A stretch of DNA of 10,424 bases, taken from positions 1-10,424 of the forward strand of contig JAEZXP010000008.1 in NCBI GenBank assembly GCA_023419655.1, in the 5' to 3' direction. This DNA is from Bacillota bacterium. GTDB lineage: Bacteria > Bacillota > Clostridia > Lachnospirales > Lachnospiraceae. Shown here piece after piece: positions 6,895 through 10,424 of the stretch (position 1 is the first letter of the stretch; every line of letters begins with the position of its first letter). The notes under the pieces are model-generated. The model made no database searches. It was not told the DNA's origin and saw only the letters and a program-made list of their open reading frames with translations. Made by a program: the position numbers and the translations under genes.

Positions 6895-7920
6895 ATGGAT
6901 TATAAACAGGCAGGTGTCGATATCGAGGCAGGTTACAAAGCGGTCGACCTTATGAAAGAGCATATTAAGAAAACCATGCGAAAGGAAGTCTTGTCCGATA
7001 TAGGGGGTTTTTCAGGAGCATTTTCAATAAAACGGTTTATGAATATGGAGAATCCCACTCTTGTTTCAGGAACGGACGGTGTGGGAACAAAGCTGAAGAT
7101 AGCTTTTTTATTGGATATTCATGATACCATAGGAATCGATTGTGTGGCTATGTGTGTCAATGATATAGCCTGTTCGGGGGCGGAACCGTTATTCTTCCTT
7201 GATTATATCGCATGCGGTAAGAATGAGCCTTCAAGGATTGCCGATATTGTTAAGGGTGTGGCAGACGGCTGTCAGCAGGCAGGTGCCGCTTTAATAGGCG
7301 GAGAAACTGCGGAGATGCCGGGATTTTATCCTGAGGATGAATACGATTTGGCAGGTTTTGCCGTGGGTATTGCAGACCAAAGCAAGCTGATTACCGGTAA
7401 AGATGTTAAGCCGAATGATGTGTTGATAGGCATTGCGTCCTCCGGTATACACAGCAATGGTTATTCATTGGTTCGTAAGGTGTTTCGTATGCAGCGGTCT
7501 ATTCTGGATACGTATTATGAGGCTCTGGGAATGTCTCTTGGGGAGGCGCTTCTTACTCCGACAAAAATCTATGTGAAGCCCCTGCAGGCATTAAAAGATG
7601 CGGGTATATTCATTAAGGCATGCAGCCATATAACAGGGGGCGGCTTTTATGAGAATATACCGAGGATGCTTACCAAAGAGATGCATGCTGTTATTCGTAC
7701 AGACAGCTACGATATTCCGCCGCTTTTTAATATGCTAAAAAAGGATGGAGATATTGCAGACCAGGTGATGTACAACACCTTTAATATGGGAATTGGAATG
7801 ATTATGGCCGTGGGACAGGAGCAGGCAGAGCAGGCGGTCAGAGTTATCAATCAGTGCGGTGAGAAAGCATATATTCTTGGCGAGGTTCGCAGTGGCACGA
7901 AGGGGGTAACGCTATGCTAA
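6895..7920 (+). CDS. purM: Phosphoribosylformylglycinamidine cyclo-ligase (AIR synthase)
   Basis: A cytosolic enzyme of 341 residues that converts FGAM and ATP to aminoimidazole ribonucleotide, ADP and phosphate, the fifth step of de novo purine synthesis. PurM/PurL superfamily motifs appear in order: SGTDGVGTK (58-66), ND-IACSGAEPLFFLDY (89-104), GGETAEMPG (135-143), ASSGIHSNGYSLVR (181-194) and HITGGGFYENIPR (245-257). Length is normal for the family and both the N-terminal ATP-binding and C-terminal AIRS domains are complete. AGGAGG (6884-6889) lies 5 bases before the ATG. It is the first gene of a purM-purN-purD block, and its stop overlaps the start of purN, which suggests translational coupling. 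A candidate promoter and palindrome lie just upstream. Confidence 0.97.
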   Translation: MDYKQAGVDIEAGYKAVDLMKEHIKKTMRKEVLSDIGGFSGAFSIKRFMNMENPTLVSGTDGVGTKLKIAFLLDIHDTIGIDCVAMCVNDIACSGAEPLFFLDYIACGKNEPSRIADIVKGVADGCQQAGAALIGGETAEMPGFYPEDEYDLAGFAVGIADQSKLITGKDVKPNDVLIGIASSGIHSNGYSLVRKVFRMQRSILDTYYEALGMSLGEALLTPTKIYVKPLQALKDAGIFIKACSHITGGGFYENIPRMLTKEMHAVIRTDSYDIPPLFNMLKKDGDIADQVMYNTFNMGIGMIMAVGQEQAEQAVRVINQCGEKAYILGEVRSGTKGVTLC

Positions 7921-8540
7921 GGCTGGCTGTTCTGGTATCCGGCGGCGGAACAAATCTGCAGGCACTGCTTGACAGGATAGATAGGGGAGAACTGCCGGGT
8001 GCATCCGTCGAGGCCGTTATAAGCAGCTGTGAGGATGCCTATGCGCTTCAACGGGCCAAAGACCATCGTATTCCATGGACTGTAATTAATAAAAAGAATT
8101 ATGATACCCTCGAACAATTCGAGGAGGCTTTTTATAGCCTGCTTAACGGCTATCAGGTTGACCTGATTGTCCTGGCAGGTTTTTTGCTGATATTACCTGT
8201 TACGATTGTCAGGCATTATAAGAACAGAATTATAAATGTGCACCCCTCTTTGATTCCTGCCTTTTGTGGGAAAGGTTTCTATGGACTTAAGGTTCATGAA
8301 GCGGCAATTTCCAGAGGTGTAAAGCTGACCGGAGCAACCGTGCATTTTGTTGATGAGGGAACCGATACAGGGCCTATTATACTTCAAAGGGCAGTTCCTG
8401 TGCTTTCGGGTGATACGCCTGAAATTCTTCAAAAGAGAGTGATGGAGCAGGCGGAATGGGAAATACTGCCCGAGGCCGTCAAACTTATACCCGAGAATCG
8501 TATCGAGGTTGCAGGTAATACTGTAAATGTTAAGGACTGA
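7914..8540 (+). CDS. purN: Phosphoribosylglycinamide formyltransferase
   Basis: A cytosolic enzyme of 208 residues that transfers the formyl group of 10-formyltetrahydrofolate to GAR, giving FGAR, the third step of IMP synthesis. The N-terminal phosphate loop VSGGGTNLQALL (8-19) is intact. The catalytic residues align as Asn108 and His110 in INVHPSLIPAF, and Asp151 in DEGTDTGPI, corresponding to N106, H108 and D144 of the E. coli enzyme. The CGKGFYGLKVHEA stretch (118-130) is the form common in clostridia. Its ATG overlaps the last 7 bases of purM, with GGGGG (7902-7906) as a plausible ribosome binding site. purD begins 13 bases after its stop. It is the folate-dependent, not the formate-dependent PurT, enzyme. 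Confidence 0.96.
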   Translation: MLRLAVLVSGGGTNLQALLDRIDRGELPGASVEAVISSCEDAYALQRAKDHRIPWTVINKKNYDTLEQFEEAFYSLLNGYQVDLIVLAGFLLILPVTIVRHYKNRIINVHPSLIPAFCGKGFYGLKVHEAAISRGVKLTGATVHFVDEGTDTGPIILQRAVPVLSGDTPEILQKRVMEQAEWEILPEAVKLIPENRIEVAGNTVNVKD

Positions 8541-8553
8541 ATGGGAGGTAAGG

Positions 8554-9819
8554 ATGAAAGTATTAATCATTGGCAGTGGCGGAAGAGAGCATGCCATCGC
8601 GTGGAAGGTATCGATGAGCCCTAAGGTGGACAAGCTGTACTGTGCTCCCGGTAATGCCGGAATAGGCCAGTGTGCAGCGTGTATCGATATTCCCGTAATG
8701 GAGCATGAAGCCCTTGCGGATTTTGCACTGACAGAGGGAATAGACCTTACGGTTGTAGGGCCGGATGACCCTTTGGCAGCCGGAATCGTTGATGTATTTG
8801 AAGATAAGGGGCTTCGTATCTTTGGACCAAGGAAAGAAGCCGCTTTAATTGAAAGCTCAAAGGTGTTTTCTAAAAATCTTATGAGAAAATATAATATCCC
8901 TACAGCAGCATATGAAACCTTTGATACGTCCGATGATGCCATCGCCTATCTAAGGACAGGAAAATATCCAATTGTTATCAAGGCGGATGGTCTGGCGCTG
9001 GGAAAAGGGGTTCTGATTTGTATGGATTATGAGGAAGCTGTCCAGGCGGTTAAGACCATCATGGAAGACAAGCAGTTTGGAACGGCAGGAAACAGGCTGG
9101 TTATAGAAGAATTCATATCCGGTCCCGAGGTATCTGTCCTTGCATTCTGCGACGGAACCCATATATTGCCCATGACCAGTGCCCAGGACCATAAAAGAGC
9201 CTATGACAATGACCAGGGTCCGAATACCGGAGGAATGGGAACATTTTCTCCAAGCCCGTTTTATACGGAGGAGATTGATGATTATTGCAGGAAATATATT
9301 TATCAGCCGACAATGGATGCGATGAAGGCGGAGGGAAGAGATTTTACCGGAATATTATTCGTAGGCTTGATGCTTACAGAGGATGGTCCGAAGGTGCTGG
9401 AATACAATGCCCGTTTTGGAGACCCGGAAACGCAGGTAGTTCTTCCGAGGATGAAAAATGATTTGGTAGAAGTCTTTGAAGCGTGTATTGACGGCACCCT
9501 GGATGAGATAAAGCTGTCTTTTGATGATAATGCAGCAGTATGTGTTGTACTGGCCTCGGAGGGATATCCCGGGCATTATGAGAAGGGCTTTGAGATACAG
9601 GGATTAGATGCCTTCTCCGGCAACAGGGATTATTATGTTTTTCATGCGGCTACCAGAAAAGATAATGGAAAGATTCTTACCAATGGAGGAAGGGTCCTTG
9701 GTGTTACGGCTATCGGTAATGACCTGAGGGAAGCCAGAAGAAAGGCCTATGAGGCAGCCGGAAAAGTTAGCTTTAAAAACAAATACATGCGAAAAGATAT
9801 TGGAAAATCAATCGAATAA
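8554..9819 (+). CDS. purD: Phosphoribosylamine--glycine ligase (GAR synthetase)
   Basis: A cytosolic ATP-grasp ligase of 421 residues that joins phosphoribosylamine and glycine to form GAR, the second step of IMP synthesis. The N-terminal domain begins with VLIIGSGGREHAIAWK (3-18). Later motifs are VVGPDDPLAAGI (67-78), IKADGLALGKGV (142-153), QDHKRAYDNDQGPNTGGMG (211-229), EYNARFGDPETQ (283-294) with metal- and ATP-binding residues, and NGGRVLGV (377-384). Length and order are normal. The frame is open to an ATG at 8527 that overlaps purN, but GGGAGG (8543-8548) fits ATG 8554, and this start places the Gly-rich motif at the usual distance from the N-terminus. It is the last gene of the purine block; purH and purF, often nearby in clostridia, are not in this window. 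Confidence 0.96.
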   Translation: MKVLIIGSGGREHAIAWKVSMSPKVDKLYCAPGNAGIGQCAACIDIPVMEHEALADFALTEGIDLTVVGPDDPLAAGIVDVFEDKGLRIFGPRKEAALIESSKVFSKNLMRKYNIPTAAYETFDTSDDAIAYLRTGKYPIVIKADGLALGKGVLICMDYEEAVQAVKTIMEDKQFGTAGNRLVIEEFISGPEVSVLAFCDGTHILPMTSAQDHKRAYDNDQGPNTGGMGTFSPSPFYTEEIDDYCRKYIYQPTMDAMKAEGRDFTGILFVGLMLTEDGPKVLEYNARFGDPETQVVLPRMKNDLVEVFEACIDGTLDEIKLSFDDNAAVCVVLASEGYPGHYEKGFEIQGLDAFSGNRDYYVFHAATRKDNGKILTNGGRVLGVTAIGNDLREARRKAYEAAGKVSFKNKYMRKDIGKSIE

Positions 9820-9829
9820 TCAGAGCATG

Positions 9830-9913
9830 AGGGCTGCTGTAAAATAGCACCAGGCATACAGGTATGAAGCCTACACACCTGTGTATCCGGTACCGTTTTA
9901 CAGCAGTCCCTTT
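9830..9913 (+). terminator. Long branched hairpin after purD, probable terminator
   Basis: AGGGCTGCTGTAAAA (9830-9844) pairs with TTTTACAGCAGTCCCT (9896-9911), a stem of about 15 pairs with one bulged T. Inside are two further hairpins: AGGCATAC (9852-9859) with GTAT (9862-9865) and GCCT (9868-9871), and TACAC (9872-9876) with GTGTA (9880-9884). It starts 10 bases after the purD stop. The trailing TTTCCCTT is a poor T run, so the terminator role is likely but not certain. Confidence 0.6.
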
Positions 9914-9952
9914 CCCTTGACTTCATAATTTAGCCCTTTGTAACAACTTATG

Positions 9953-9970
9953 ACATTAAATACATTAAAT
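9953..9970 (+). repeat. Tandem 9-base direct repeat
   Basis: ACATTAAAT occurs twice in direct tandem (9953-9961 and 9962-9970). It lies between the two hairpins upstream of the SH3-domain gene. It could be a regulator-binding site or chance in AT-rich DNA. Confidence 0.4.
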
Positions 9971-9975
9971 GCCAC

Positions 9976-9997
9976 AGAACTGCCATAGTTCTTTTTT
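9976..9997 (+). terminator. Weak hairpin with T run upstream of the SH3 gene
   Basis: AGAACT (9976-9981) pairs with AGTTCT (9987-9992) around a five-base loop, and five further Ts follow. It resembles a weak intrinsic terminator or attenuator. It lies 72 bases before the start of the SH3-domain gene. Confidence 0.45.
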
Positions 9998-10068
9998 AAT
10001 ATAAGTCCGTAATATCGACAGATGAACGGACGGTTAGTGCTGTATTGAAGAAAGGTATGGTTATTAAT

Positions 10069-10424
10069 ATGGGAAAGCGACTTTATCATAAATGGATTAT
10101 ATTTGTGCTTTGTATAGGGCTTTTATTACCGAATCAGATATATCATTCAAATGTATCGGCATCTGGAAAGGGAACGGTTACGGCTGGTACGCTTAACGTA
10201 AGAACGGAACCATCTACGTCTGCGGCAAGGACACAGCTTGATGACGGAACATTTGTATATCTTCGTAAGGATGAGGCGGTAACCATACTGGAAACAAAAG
10301 GAGAATGGTATTATATATCCTTGCAGTTTAACGGCAGAACAGTGAAGGGTTATGTACATAGTGACTATATCAAAGTAACAGAAAGTCCGACCCCTACTCC
10401 AAAGCCCACTCCTAAACCAACGCC
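10069..10424 (+). CDS. Secreted SH3b-domain protein, cut by window end
   Basis: The first 118 residues of an exported protein that runs off the window. Residues 1-31 form a signal peptide: a basic start, a hydrophobic core (WIIFVLCIGLLL) and a VSA cleavage site near 31. Residues about 35-103 are a bacterial SH3 (SH3b) domain, with GTVTAGTLNVRTEPST near the start, an EAVTILETKGEWYYI stretch and a closing GYVHSDYIKV. A Pro/Thr/Lys linker (PTPTPKPTPKPT) begins at about 107 and is cut by the edge. In Firmicutes this architecture often continues into a cell-wall hydrolase such as NlpC/P60 or an amidase, but that part is not visible. The start is uncertain. ATG 10069 has AAAGG (10051-10055) rather far upstream; ATG 10057 and TTG 10045 are in frame but too close to, or lack, a ribosome binding site. 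Codon use is like its neighbours. Confidence 0.83.
   Translation, partial: MGKRLYHKWIIFVLCIGLLLPNQIYHSNVSASGKGTVTAGTLNVRTEPSTSAARTQLDDGTFVYLRKDEAVTILETKGEWYYISLQFNGRTVKGYVHSDYIKVTESPTPTPKPTPKPT

Noticed and set aside
8527..8553. Upstream ATG for purD giving nine extra residues overlapping purN
   Set aside because: GGGAGG at 8543-8548 lies inside that extension and fits ATG 8554, which also gives the usual PurD N-terminus.
8193..8942. 249-residue open frame on the minus strand across purN and purD
   Set aside because: It lies opposite two intact, conserved enzymes and shows no domain of its own, so it is a shadow frame.

Overview
The window reads as a chromosomal segment from a low-to-moderate GC Gram-positive anaerobe, most likely a Lachnospiraceae/Clostridium cluster XIVa relative. 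This is inferred from strong AGGAGG-type ribosome binding sites, frequent TTG/GTG/ATG start variation, a VanZ-like protein, a Lachnospiraceae-type small membrane protein, an EcsA-like ABC ATPase with its two-halved permease, and purine enzymes of clostridial type. No species can be assigned by reading alone. All ten genes lie on the plus strand. No mobile element, CRISPR array, tRNA or rRNA was seen.

Layout. Bases 1-270 hold a short GC-rich hairpin at the left edge, AT-rich non-coding DNA and a candidate promoter. Next comes a DUF1622-type membrane protein (271-642). A gene with its own promoter follows: a secreted protein of 852 residues built from about eight immunoglobulin-like modules (752-3310), closed by a strong hairpin terminator (3343-3398). 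A good sigma-A-type promoter (TTTACT-17-TATAAT) then starts a likely four-gene membrane operon: VanZ-like protein (3524-3991), small four-helix-type membrane protein (about 4026-4358), ABC ATPase (4400-5134) and a 525-residue ABC permease (5160-6737).

After a 157-base gap with two hairpins and a candidate promoter comes a tight purine block, purM-purN-purD (6895-9819). It encodes AIR synthase, GAR formyltransferase and GAR synthetase: steps 5, 3 and 2 of de novo IMP synthesis. purM and purN overlap by 7 bases, and purN and purD are 13 bases apart. The 249 bases after purD contain a long, branched inverted repeat, a tandem 9-base repeat and a second weak hairpin with a T run. The window then ends inside a secreted protein with a bacterial SH3 domain and a Pro/Thr linker.

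The coding content is mostly recognisable. The points most worth a second look are a probable ATT start codon at 4026, the palindrome over the candidate purM promoter, the branched structure after purD, and the unanchored multi-Ig secreted protein. I did not find a convincing wholly new system.
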